A stretch of 64,000 bases of DNA from an uncultured bacterium (lineage in GTDB: Bacteria; Planctomycetota; UBA1135; GCA-002686595): NCBI GenBank assembly GCA_937896235.1, contig CALBMX010000100.1, positions 23,179-87,178 on the forward strand, given 5' to 3'. The stretch's first letter is position 1. Each line of letters opens with the position of its first letter. Positions 52,362 through 60,944 of this stretch are shown one piece after another. Position numbers and translations under genes: made by a program. The notes below the pieces were generated by a model, which was not told the DNA's origin, searched no databases, and saw only the letters and a list, made by a program, of their open reading frames with translations.

Positions 52362-53360
52362 ATGAATCCCAAATCCATCTCCAGCCGACGCCGCTTCCTT
52401 GGCCTTAGCATCGGCGCCTTTGCCGTAACTGGTGCCGCTGTCGGCCTGCCACTTGCCGCACTTGCGAAGGAGCACCGCCTTGTGCGGCGCAAACTTCCCA
52501 TCATGGGCACCATCGCCGAGGTCGTCGTCGTCTGTACAGACGGAGTGGATGAGGTGCACGCCTCGGAATCCATTGACAGCGCGCTGGACGCATTGCGCGA
52601 TACAAATCGACTGATGAGCCGCTACGAGCAGACCTCGGACGTCGGCCGCGCGAACCTCGCCGCCGCCGGGACATCGATCGCTGTCGCCCCCCAGACCCGC
52701 TACGTACTCGAGCAGGCCAAGCGCTGGGCGCGCGCGACCGGTGGTCGTTTCGATCCGTGCCTTGGTGGGATGACAAGGCTTTGGGATGTCACCGTGCGCA
52801 CGACCCTGCCGACCCAAGAAGAGCTGCGTCAAGCCGAGCTGGAGTCCCCGTGGAGTGCCCTGGAGCTCGCCGACGACTCCATCGTTCTAGCCCATGAACA
52901 GGCGCGCTTAGACCTGGGCGGAATCGCCAAGGGATTTGCTATCGACGAGGCCGTCCGTGCCCTACGCGAGGCTGGTATTTCCCACGCATTTGTCAACGTG
53001 GGCGGCGATTTGTTCGCCATGGGCGCCAGCGAAGATGGCGACGCCTGGAACGTGGGCGTCCGCAACCCCGCGGCCCCCTATGGAAACTTCCTGACGACCC
53101 TGCGCCTAAAAGATGCTGCCGTTGCCACCTCTGGTGACTACGAACGTTTCTTCGATTACGACGGAAGTCGGTACCACCACATCCTTGGCAGGTCAGCTCA
53201 AGGGTTTGCGCCAGTCGCCTCGGACAGCCACAGCACCACCGTGCGCGCGGAGTCTTGCCTCGACGCCGATGCCGCCGCCACAGCACTATTTGGACTCGAA
53301 CCCACAGCCGCGGTCGAACTACTAGCTCAGGTCTGCGCCACAGCAAAGAGAATCGCCTAG
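52362..53360 (+). CDS. apbE: FAD:protein FMN transferase
   Basis: A 332-residue ApbE. It begins with a twin-arginine signal (SRRRFLGLSIGAFAVTG), so it is exported folded. Family motifs include MGTIAEVVV, TNRLMSRYEQTSDV, DLGGIAKGFAIDEA, VNVGGDLFAMG and VATSGDYERFF. ApbE attaches FMN to threonines of RnfG and RnfD outside the cytoplasmic membrane. The ATG at 52362 was chosen for the signal peptide; the frame is open further upstream through the small membrane protein gene. It is the last gene of the operon, with a terminator hairpin 23 bp after the stop. Confidence 0.94.
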   Translation: MNPKSISSRRRFLGLSIGAFAVTGAAVGLPLAALAKEHRLVRRKLPIMGTIAEVVVVCTDGVDEVHASESIDSALDALRDTNRLMSRYEQTSDVGRANLAAAGTSIAVAPQTRYVLEQAKRWARATGGRFDPCLGGMTRLWDVTVRTTLPTQEELRQAELESPWSALELADDSIVLAHEQARLDLGGIAKGFAIDEAVRALREAGISHAFVNVGGDLFAMGASEDGDAWNVGVRNPAAPYGNFLTTLRLKDAAVATSGDYERFFDYDGSRYHHILGRSAQGFAPVASDSHSTTVRAESCLDADAAATALFGLEPTAAVELLAQVCATAKRIA

Positions 53361-53383
53361 TTCGGCTCATCCTTCCTAAGGAA

Positions 53384-53420
53384 GAGGCGCCTGTGAGTTC
53401 GAGCAACTCGCAGGCGCCTC
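53384..53420 (+). terminator. terminator hairpin of the kor-por-rnf operon
   Basis: Inverted repeat of 16 bp (53384-53399 with 53405-53420, one G-U type pair, 5-base loop) followed by TAAATTT. It begins 23 bp after the apbE stop and marks the end of the operon. Confidence 0.85.
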
Positions 53421-53838
53421 TAAATTTCCCTCGGGCCGATGGGTCCCCACTTAGGCCAGGTGCCTAGGGTTACCAAAAGTTTCTGCTTCAAAGGGGGCCT
53501 CCATCTGCCTAGGCACAAGGGAGTGAAGCGGTCGCATATGAGAAACAACGTGAATCAGCACCCGACTCCGACAACAAATTGGATTTAGGCGCCAACCCGC
53601 CGAATATTCCCATTTCTGGCCCATGCCTGGCTCTCTATTCCCATTTATGCGCCGCCCCGCGAATGAATCGCTCTGAATTTGGAAGGTGATCCCCTTCGGA
53701 TCTGAGAGTTCGAGAGTTCGAGAGTTTGGGGTGCGCGTACGAAGCGACCGCGCTCCTATTATCCTTGCAGCCCGCCCGCTTCCGAGAGCCCCGGACCCTC
53801 GGGTTCGCATCTTCGCCGCGCGCGGCGAAACGCCAAGC
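53421..53838. other. intergenic region with short tandem repeat
   Basis: About 420 bp between the apbE terminator and the convergent HAD gene. GAGAGTTC occurs three times in tandem at 53704-53727 (the third copy ends in T). The palindrome TGCCTAGGCA occurs near 53504. A minus-strand frame at 53451-53810 has arginine-rich, non-protein-like composition and no ribosome site, so I do not call it. Confidence 0.4.
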
Positions 53839-54531
53839 TTAGCTATTAGCCTTGGTAAAAGCGGGGCTACTCAGCACGCCGACTAGATCCTCAAGGTGAA
53901 CGATCTCAGCATCAGCATCCATCGCATCGATCGGATCGCCAAACGCCCCCGTATAGGCGATGCACGGCAGGCCACTCGCTCGTCCAGCGACCATGTCCCC
54001 CGCACGATCCCCGATCATCACCGCGTGCTTGGTCCCAAAGTGCAGAAGCAAATCCGCAACCATCTCCGACTTGTTGCAAATGCCCGGCGAGTCTAGGCAG
54101 CGCGCCTCTTGGATCCACTGACTTAGACCCAACGCCTCCATCATGTGTGTGAGGTAGTCCTTGCCGCAGTTACTCGCAATCCCAAGTTGCACGCCGCGAT
54201 CGGTGAGGTCCTGCAACATCTCGCGGCAGCCAGGCAGCAGCGCGGCGCGACCCTTCCGCAGCTCCTTTTCCTCTTCCTCGATGCACGCGTCGTGCAGCGC
54301 ATCCATCGATTCGTCATCTAGATCGGGTAGGACAATCTTTAGACCGACTCGCATCGGATAGCCGACGAGGCGCATCCATTCGTTGCCGCTTGGCTGTTCG
54401 AGGGTGATCCCGCGCTCCGCGAAAACACGGCGTGTTGCTGCCCTTGCCGCGGGAATCCAAAACTGGTCCGTCGCGACAAGAGTTCCATCGAGATCGAAGA
54501 TCACAGCTTCACAGATCAGTGGATTTGCCAT
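53839..54531 (-). CDS. HAD family hydrolase, phosphoglycolate phosphatase-like
   Basis: A 230-residue haloacid dehalogenase-type phosphatase. Motif I is VIFDLDGTL with the nucleophile aspartate, motif II is GIASNCG, the lysine motif lies in CNKSEMV and motif IV is VMIGDRAGDMVAG. The cap is helical and inserted after motif I, as in the Gph/beta-phosphoglucomutase group. It dephosphorylates an unknown small molecule. The gene is flanked by convergent and divergent neighbours and appears monocistronic. Start ATG at 54531. Confidence 0.88.
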   Translation of the reverse strand: MANPLICEAVIFDLDGTLVATDQFWIPAARAATRRVFAERGITLEQPSGNEWMRLVGYPMRVGLKIVLPDLDDESMDALHDACIEEEEKELRKGRAALLPGCREMLQDLTDRGVQLGIASNCGKDYLTHMMEALGLSQWIQEARCLDSPGICNKSEMVADLLLHFGTKHAVMIGDRAGDMVAGRASGLPCIAYTGAFGDPIDAMDADAEIVHLEDLVGVLSSPAFTKANS

Positions 54532-54676
54532 CGCCGGATTCTACAGGCAACCCACAAGCTGCCCTCCCGGGAATCCCTATTGTTGCCTTTGCGCTTCGAT
54601 GGCCCGACTGGCTCAGCGCCGCCCACAATGACCCCCGCAAACCTGGTTCTCCGCGAAGTGGCTGCCCGAACACCGT

Positions 54677-56560
54677 ATGATCGCTCTCATGACGATTCTC
54701 CTAGCCCTTGTTCTCGCTCTAGCCCCACAAGACGCCGCACCTCCCTCTCGCGCGCTCTCCATGGACCTCTGCTCAGCACCGCGCCTTGCGGGAACCGCTG
54801 GCTCAGAGCGCGCTGCACGTTGGGTTGCAGCCAAGCTGACCGCCGCTGGCTGGGACACGGGTATCGAGACGCGGGGCGTCCTGCTCTCCCTTCCCAAGAG
54901 CATCGACTTCAGCGCCACCGTCGGCGACGTCGAGCTCTTCCGCAGGCGTGACCGCTTTGATGCAAACGCTGTCCCTCCCGGCGACGTCCCGCTGTATCAC
55001 GCCTGGGCAAAAAGTGGCTCCGCCGAAGGTCTTGTTGTTGATGTTGGAGGCGGCCTTCGCGCAGACTTCGACGCACTCGTGGCAGCTGGTGTGGACTTAG
55101 AGGGCACGGTCGCACTCGCTCGCTATGGGGGCGCTTACCGAGGCGTCAAGGTCGCGCTCGCCACCGAATACGGCTGCAGCGCATGCTTGATCTTTAGCTC
55201 ATCGGATGAGGACGGACCACAGAGAGGCGAGACTTGGCCCAAGGGTCCGTGGAAGCCTGGATACGACGCCCAACGGGGCTCGATTCTCTCACTGACGACT
55301 GCGCCTGGTGATCCGTCCACACCGGGGTTTGCCTCGCCACTGTGGAACATCGAGGGAGCCGCACTCCCGGGGGGGAACGAAGCTCCGGACACGCCGCCAC
55401 TCGTGGGGGCGGACCTCGAAGAGCGCCTGCCGCAGATCCCTTCGCTACCCATCGGCGCGAGCCACGCCGGCGCCATCATCGAGAGAATCCAGGCTGGCGA
55501 GCAGGTTACCGTGAGGCTCTCTCTAGAGATGCAAGTGGAGCGACGCGCCCTGTTTAATGTTGTTGGCAGCCTCAAGCCGACGCCTGATTGGAGTGGAGAC
55601 TTTGTCATCGCTGGTACGCATCGCGACGCCTGGGTGCGAGGCGCACAAGACTCGGGTTCAGGTGTCGTCAGCTTAGTGCGCGCTGCGCAGACGATGGGCG
55701 CGCTCTACCAAAGTGGTTGGCGCCCGCAAAACGAGATTCGCGTCGCATTTTGGGATGGAGAGGAGTCGGGTTTGATGGGCAGCACCGAGTGGGGCGAGGC
55801 GCACGCGGACGAGATTCGCACGCACTGCTTGGCGTACGTCAATGGCGACGCGTGTGTTAGTGGAACGGACTTCCGGATCTCGGGCACGCCCGGCTTGGAG
55901 GGAGCCATCGAGCGGGCCCTTGCCCAGATTGCCTCGCCAAATACCGCCGAAGCAACCATGGCCGAGGACTGGTTCGCGTCCGCAAATGACGGAAAACCAC
56001 ACCTGGGCTTGCCAGGCTCGGGATCGGATTACACGGTCTTTTTGCATCACCTAGGCATCCCGATTTTGGACTTCGGATTCGGCGGAAACGCAGGCGGCCA
56101 ATACCACACTGCGTTCGACGACTTCGCCCAGATGGACCGCTTCCTGGACCCGACCTGGTTGGGTCATGAGAAGGCGGGCGAGGTCTTTGCCGGGCTTCTG
56201 TCGGCGATCGCCGATGCGGGGCGCGGGAGTATGGATGCGGCGCTGGCGGTTCGAGAGCTAAGCCGGGCGATGTCTCTATCCGGCTCGTCCGATACCGCGG
56301 CGATTATGGAAATCTGCACCGCACTCGACCTCTTGGCGCTCTCCGCTGCCGACGGGGCACTTGGCGAAGATGCACCGCTTATCTACCAGCGCCTTGCCGC
56401 GCCCGAAGGCCTACCTGGCCGCCCGTGGTATCGAAATCTCCTCTGGGCACCGGGTCAGGAGACGGGTTATGCGGCGGTGCTCCTCCCCACTCTCTCCGAT
56501 GGAGCGAGCGCTATCGTCGACACGATTCTTGCGAGTAAGGAGGCCGAAGAGCGCCCCTAA
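54677..56560 (+). CDS. M28 family metallopeptidase, glutamate carboxypeptidase II-like
   Basis: A 627-residue exported peptidase (signal peptide MIALMTILLALVLALAPQ). A protease-associated domain occupies about residues 100-270. The M28 zinc ligands and catalytic residues are all visible in the GCPII order: GTHRDAW, AQDSGSG, FWDGEESGLMGSTEW with the EE pair, YVNGDAC and GGQYHTAFDDF. A C-terminal helical dimerisation-type domain follows. It probably trims peptides, possibly with acidic C-terminal residues, in the periplasm or outside the cell. No operon partner is evident. Confidence 0.92.
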   Translation: MIALMTILLALVLALAPQDAAPPSRALSMDLCSAPRLAGTAGSERAARWVAAKLTAAGWDTGIETRGVLLSLPKSIDFSATVGDVELFRRRDRFDANAVPPGDVPLYHAWAKSGSAEGLVVDVGGGLRADFDALVAAGVDLEGTVALARYGGAYRGVKVALATEYGCSACLIFSSSDEDGPQRGETWPKGPWKPGYDAQRGSILSLTTAPGDPSTPGFASPLWNIEGAALPGGNEAPDTPPLVGADLEERLPQIPSLPIGASHAGAIIERIQAGEQVTVRLSLEMQVERRALFNVVGSLKPTPDWSGDFVIAGTHRDAWVRGAQDSGSGVVSLVRAAQTMGALYQSGWRPQNEIRVAFWDGEESGLMGSTEWGEAHADEIRTHCLAYVNGDACVSGTDFRISGTPGLEGAIERALAQIASPNTAEATMAEDWFASANDGKPHLGLPGSGSDYTVFLHHLGIPILDFGFGGNAGGQYHTAFDDFAQMDRFLDPTWLGHEKAGEVFAGLLSAIADAGRGSMDAALAVRELSRAMSLSGSSDTAAIMEICTALDLLALSAADGALGEDAPLIYQRLAAPEGLPGRPWYRNLLWAPGQETGYAAVLLPTLSDGASAIVDTILASKEAEERP

Positions 56561-57086
56561 CCCCTAGCTAGAGTGCCGCGCCGAGCTGCTCGATGTCGTA
56601 CAAAGGAGTGAGGCTGCTTGCGCAATACGCACGACCACTTTCGTAGGTCCTCCACAAAGTCCCCTAGGCGAGCTCGAGGCCGGCTGTGGCAACCAGTCGC
56701 GCGCACGGTCAACCCCCGCTTCGGCCACAATTTTCTCTGATGCGCCTGTTGAGGGGATCTCCCCTTGGAGCCCATGGGCGTGAGGACTGCATCGCGAGTG
56801 CGAAGACGGAAGTGAGCAGCAGTCGTGGCGGGAGCCGGGGTGAGCCACATCTTACTCTGAAGCTTCCTACGAGCTCCGCCTTCCGACCACCACAGTGCGC
56901 CGAAGAAGGTGACTCGCCTCTATGGTCCGCCTTGAGTTTCGCAAAGAACGCTCAGCTGCACCCATATGCGGAACGGCGCTGGAGACCGACTGCTCTCACA
57001 ACCTTTGCGCCCCTTGCGGCTTCTTCTGAACAACACGTAGGCGGCACAGCATTGGTGACACGCAAACAGTTGACCGCGCCCTGCCG
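56561..57086. other. intergenic region, nothing recognised
   Basis: About 525 bp between the peptidase gene and the convergent exported-protein gene. All frames look non-coding; a GGGGA-TC-TCCCC near-palindrome is present near 56753. No RNA or repeat was recognised. Confidence 0.4.
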
Positions 57087-57660
57087 CTAGGGCATCAAGA
57101 TCAGCTCGATAGCGTTGGAGGCTTTGAGCACCTTCTCCGCCTTTGGCTCCAAGAGGATCGCCGCGTGATAGAGCACCATGCCTACGAGCTCCGGGTCTTG
57201 CGAGATGGGTACGTTCAACATCGCTGTGCCTTTCCCCTCCTCGTTTAACTCTCCCGAGAGGCTCTTAAAGCCGGGTTCGCCAAGATGCTTCAGTAGCCAC
57301 TCCGAGTACGAACCGTAGTTCAGTGGCACATTCACCAGGCCATACATCGTTCCAGGAATGATTCCTCGCTTGGAACCGGCGATGATGAACTTGGCACCTG
57401 CGAACTCGACTCCAAAGTCGAGGCTAAACGTTTGGCTCCCACCATCGGCTAAGGAGATCGTCAGCGGATCAGCTTTGAGAATAACGGCTTCCAGGACACC
57501 TTTTTCCACTGATTCCGCTTCTGCCGATTCCGCAGATTCGGCCCCAAGGCTTCCGGGAGTGGCTCCAAGAGAAAGCACAGCCAGCATGGTGGCCGCCAAG
57601 GACGCGGAGAATGGTGGCCGCCAAGGACGCGGAGAGTTGAGAGTACGAGCGAGACTTCAT
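57087..57660 (-). pseudogene. exported protein gene frameshifted by a 25-bp tandem duplication
   Basis: The downstream frame (57599 to 57087) encodes about 170 residues, beginning AATMLAVLSLGATPG, without its own good start: the only start there is a TTG. A separate ATG at 57660, with AGGA nine bases upstream, encodes MKSRSYSQLSASLAAT and then runs into the wrong frame. Between them a 25-bp unit is perfectly duplicated (57586-57610 and 57611-57635). Removing one copy joins the two parts into MKSRSYSQLSASLAATMLAV, a proper Sec signal peptide. The mature protein, of unknown function, resembles a small secreted beta-rich protein. This is either a true knockout, a reversible switch or a sequencing/assembly error. 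Confidence 0.8.
57586..57635. repeat. perfect 25-bp tandem duplication
   Basis: Two identical adjacent 25-bp copies, 57586-57610 and 57611-57635, each beginning ATGGTGGCCGCC on the plus strand. Because 25 is not a multiple of three, the duplication shifts the reading frame of the gene that contains it. Confidence 0.97.
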
Positions 57661-57813
57661 TTGGAGACTTCCTAGGTGTGGAGACCGGATCCTATCCCGG
57701 CGACTCCATCCTGCCCACCCCCTAAAGTGGCAATGCCTTTGGATTTAGGAACCCAAGCACAAAGGAACTCACCATCCGCATTATGCGGTTTCTAGGCATA
57801 ATCCACTCTCAAT

Positions 57814-58908
57814 CTACCGAAGACACTGCCGCACGGCCGCGCCGAGTCGCTCGACAGTCAAACTAGACCGGTCGGCATCCCTCTTATAAGAGCAGTAGTC
57901 CGCCGCCGTACTCTGAACCTTTTCACCCCGTCCAAACAATTCAATTTCTGCGGCAGAGGTGGGTGCAAAAAATGCGACGACTGGTGTTTTTCTGGCAATG
58001 GCCATGTGCATTGCCAAGCTATCACTAGTGACCAATAGATCGATTCCAGCGATCAAGGCAGCAAACTCGAGCAAGCTGTTTTCTGTGGTCCCGTCAAAGA
58101 CCTGCACCTCGGCGCGAAGTCCCATGAGCAGGCGAGCGTGACGCTCGCGCTCCTCGGGCCCGCCGAGAAGAACAAAAGTGGGCCTCACCTCAAGGGCATC
58201 GTCCACATGCTTGGCAAGCCCTAGAACCCGGTCCTCGGGGAGTGATTTAGAGGTCCAGCGGCCACCCGCACCCGTATTTAGGCCGATCAAAGGTCCCGTG
58301 AGCCCCGCCAATCGCTCTTGCGCCCTCGTGAGGACTTCCTCTGAAAGCTCCAATCGGGGCTCGCCGAGCTCCACGCCGACCATGCTTGCGAAGAGCTCTG
58401 GGTGGCTGCGGGTGTTCAGCGTCTTGAGCTCGTCCGCGCGCTCCTTGCCATGGATCGAGATCAACCCCATGTCAAACCAGGGTGCGACGTCCGCGGTATA
58501 GGCGCGAAGTCCCTCCCTTGTGAGGTAAGCACCAGAGATCGCGCCTCTTCCCCCATCGATGGTGGTCGCCAGCTCGCAAAGCAGCGCCTCGTCATCAAAA
58601 GACAAGATCTGGTCCCAAGCAACCTTCGAGAGGGCCTCGCCGACTCGCTCTACAGCCTGCTTGTCCTCAAGGGCTATGCCGACAACGGAGTTGATGTTGG
58701 GATGCCCAGCGAGTAGAGGCTCCGCGCCTTCGGCCGTAAGCCAGGTCAGGTCCAACTTGCGTCCCTCCGCTTCGCCACGCGCCGCTAGGCCCGGCAAAAT
58801 CGAGGTCGTACGCAAAACGTCTCCCAATGCTGCTGTCTTAAGAACAAGCACACGGAAAGCGGGCGGAGTGGACGGTAAGGGCGGTGCGGAAGTCATCTCT
58901 GTGCACAT
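57814..58908 (-). CDS. family 9 glycosyltransferase (heptosyltransferase-like)
   Basis: A 364-residue GT9-type protein, the third in the window. It begins FRVLVLKTAALGDVLRTTSIL, a slightly different N-terminal signature (KTAALGDV) from the other two, and carries LIGLNTGAGGRWTSKSLP, VLLGGPEERERH and LVTSDSLAMHMAIARKTPVVAFFAPTSAAE. The TSDSLAMHMA strand is the donor-binding site and here has the histidine typical of heptosyltransferases. Two ATGs four codons apart are possible starts (58908 or 58896). It is divergent from the GT2 gene. Probably an LPS or glycan assembly enzyme. Confidence 0.87.
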   Translation of the reverse strand: MCTEMTSAPPLPSTPPAFRVLVLKTAALGDVLRTTSILPGLAARGEAEGRKLDLTWLTAEGAEPLLAGHPNINSVVGIALEDKQAVERVGEALSKVAWDQILSFDDEALLCELATTIDGGRGAISGAYLTREGLRAYTADVAPWFDMGLISIHGKERADELKTLNTRSHPELFASMVGVELGEPRLELSEEVLTRAQERLAGLTGPLIGLNTGAGGRWTSKSLPEDRVLGLAKHVDDALEVRPTFVLLGGPEERERHARLLMGLRAEVQVFDGTTENSLLEFAALIAGIDLLVTSDSLAMHMAIARKTPVVAFFAPTSAAEIELFGRGEKVQSTAADYCSYKRDADRSSLTVERLGAAVRQCLR

Positions 58909-59044
58909 TCTGCCCGAGCCAGAGGCCTAAGCATGCCCAAGGGCTCAGAAATAGACTGCACAAGGGCGAGATGTATGGGCAAAATGTCTCCGGCAAGCCG
59001 TTCGCCACCCCAAAACACTCTTTTTCTGGTCCTCTTACCATCCC

Positions 59045-59764
59045 TTGAAGTCCCTCGTCGTCCTCCCCACCTACAACGAAGCCGAGAACGTCATCGCCAT
59101 GATCGACGAGGTTTTGGCGCAGGATCCATCGATCGAGGTCCTGGTTGTCGACGACGGCAGCCCAGATGGTACGGGGGATTTGGTTCAGGCGAAGAACGCC
59201 CTCGAACCCCGCGTGCAGCTACTCCGGAGGGCTGGCAAACTCGGACTTGGCACCGCCTACCTGGCGGGTTTCAACTATGGACTGGAGAACGGCTTCGACC
59301 AGATCCTCACCATGGACTGCGATTTCAGCCACAAGCCAAGCTACTTGCCCAGCATGCTTGCCGGCATGGCAGACCACGACGTCATGATCGGATCGCGCTA
59401 CGTCCCCGGGGGCGGTGTTGCAAACTGGCCCCTACACCGGCGCCTCCTGTCGCGTTTCGCGAACCTCTATACCCGCATCTTGCTGAGACTCCCCACAAAG
59501 GACTGCACATCGGGCTTCCGCTGCTACAGCCGCGAGGTGCTTGAGACGATCAACACCAGCGAGATCCGCTCCTCGGGTTATTCCTTCTTGGAAGAGATGG
59601 TCTATCGCATCCACCGCGCCGGGTTCCAGATCGGAGAGACCCCAATTCTCTTCGAGGACCGGATTCTTGGCACATCCAAAATCGACCAGTCCGAAATCTT
59701 TCGCGCGGCCCTACACGTGCTTCGCGCCGCCGTTTCGCCTCCTAAACGAACGCCTCGCAGCTAA
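59045..59764 (+). CDS. polyprenol-phosphate mannose synthase-like GT2 glycosyltransferase
   Basis: A 239-residue family 2 glycosyltransferase of DPM1 size and pattern: LVVLPTYNEAENV, VVDDGSPDGTGDLV, the metal site TMDCDFSHKPSYLP (usually DADFSHxP), IGSRYVPGGGVANWP and CTSGFRCYSREVL. It lacks membrane helices, as the short DPM1 class does. It likely transfers mannose or another hexose from GDP- or UDP-sugar to polyprenol phosphate. The start is a TTG at 59045, the only one in frame after the preceding stop, without an obvious ribosome site. It is followed after 60 bp by the zinc-ribbon-repeat protein. Confidence 0.9.
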   Translation: MKSLVVLPTYNEAENVIAMIDEVLAQDPSIEVLVVDDGSPDGTGDLVQAKNALEPRVQLLRRAGKLGLGTAYLAGFNYGLENGFDQILTMDCDFSHKPSYLPSMLAGMADHDVMIGSRYVPGGGVANWPLHRRLLSRFANLYTRILLRLPTKDCTSGFRCYSREVLETINTSEIRSSGYSFLEEMVYRIHRAGFQIGETPILFEDRILGTSKIDQSEIFRAALHVLRAAVSPPKRTPRS

Positions 59765-59824
59765 CTCTGCAAGCTTTTTGGCAGTTGCTTCGAAGACGCT
59801 CCCGTCCCCCGCGAATCCCTTGTG

Positions 59825-60928
59825 ATGAAGCACTCCAAAAGCTCGACCCTTGCACTTCTGGCGGCACTCGCCCTTGGCCTCTCCCCCGCGCAAGCGGCTC
59901 CTGGGGGCTCGCTCGCTCTGGGTGCAAGAAGTGCCCTTGCCGGCGACTGCACCTCGTGCGGCAAGACCATCTACTTCGGCGAGCGCTGCCTGACCTGCAT
60001 CGCAAGAGAGTCCAAAGCTGGCCATAGCCATCCTTGCGAGGTTTGCGAGAAGGGCATCTTGTTCGGGTCCCTTTGCACGAAGTGCACCTATGACAAGGCA
60101 AAGAGCGAGCTGGCGCATAAGTGCGCCAGCTGCGAGGACACCATCTACCTGGGTTCGACGTGTGCTAGCTGCACGGCGGGCCGGCTGGAGACGAGCCTTG
60201 GCGCGCTGATTCAAAAAGGTGAAGAGCTAACGCCTCTCGCAAGAGCTGAGCTCGAGCGCCTCCTCGCTAGCCTCGAGCAAAAGGCGAAGGGCGCCCTAGA
60301 AGGAGAGGGCGACGAGGCGCGCGCGAAGCTAGCCGATCAAGATGCCGAGGCGACCGAGAGAGCGCTCGCGAAGTACGCCTCGGCCGCAGCGGAGTACGCG
60401 AAACAAACAGGGCACGCCATCGGGGAGGCGGCCGGATCTTTAGAGCTGAGGCAGCGGTCGGCCACCGTCGTTGGAGCTGCCGTAGAGACGGCACGGGTCC
60501 TCGAGGCTGCGAAGCGCCGTGTCGCGACCAAGGGCTTTCAAGCGCTCGGAAAAATCCCGGTGCACACCGAACTCGGTTGGACCAGCTTGAGCGGTCTCGC
60601 CACCTATAAGTTATTAGAGATTGCTCCCGAGATGGCGGGCACTGCGCTCGCCGAAGATCCCGCCGCTGTGCTCGCCTCGCTTGTTGTCGCAGACCACATG
60701 TACTTGCTGATGGATTTGCAATTGGTAGCCACCGAGGGCGAGCCAATCTCGATCATGGAGTTCTTAGCGCTGCGGGGAACGAAGAGCCCCACGCGCGCAC
60801 TCGCCGCTGCAACGACCCTCGTCTCCATCCGCAAGATTCGGGCTGGCGAAGATCTCTCGAAATCCATTCGCGACCTCGCGCGCGCTATCGAGGTGCTCGC
60901 CGAGCCTCTTCCGAAGCCAGCCGACTGA
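59825..60928 (+). CDS. exported protein with three zinc-ribbon-like repeats, unknown function
   Basis: A 367-residue protein with a Sec signal peptide (TLALLAALALGLSPAQAAP). It has three similar CxxC-x9-CxxC units: CTSCGKTIYFGERCLTC, CEVCEKGILFGSLCTKC and CASCEDTIYLGSTCASC, at about residues 40-120. The rest is alpha-helical, Ala/Leu/Glu-rich, including a coiled-coil-like part. Such rubredoxin/zinc-ribbon pairs normally occur in cytoplasmic proteins, so exported copies are unusual; they may bind metal or form disulfides. A GTG directly precedes the ATG start used here. It converges with the AOR gene. Confidence 0.78.
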   Translation: MKHSKSSTLALLAALALGLSPAQAAPGGSLALGARSALAGDCTSCGKTIYFGERCLTCIARESKAGHSHPCEVCEKGILFGSLCTKCTYDKAKSELAHKCASCEDTIYLGSTCASCTAGRLETSLGALIQKGEELTPLARAELERLLASLEQKAKGALEGEGDEARAKLADQDAEATERALAKYASAAAEYAKQTGHAIGEAAGSLELRQRSATVVGAAVETARVLEAAKRRVATKGFQALGKIPVHTELGWTSLSGLATYKLLEIAPEMAGTALAEDPAAVLASLVVADHMYLLMDLQLVATEGEPISIMEFLALRGTKSPTRALAAATTLVSIRKIRAGEDLSKSIRDLARAIEVLAEPLPKPAD

Positions 60929-60944
60929 GCGCATCCGGCAGGGG

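Noticed and set aside
53451..53810. Possible small gene downstream of the kor-por-rnf operon, minus strand
   Set aside because: Arginine-rich low-complexity-like composition, no ribosome site and no motif; more likely non-coding.
56686..57090. Plus-strand open frame of 134 codons
   Set aside because: Composition typical of non-coding DNA, no start signal and no recognisable domain.
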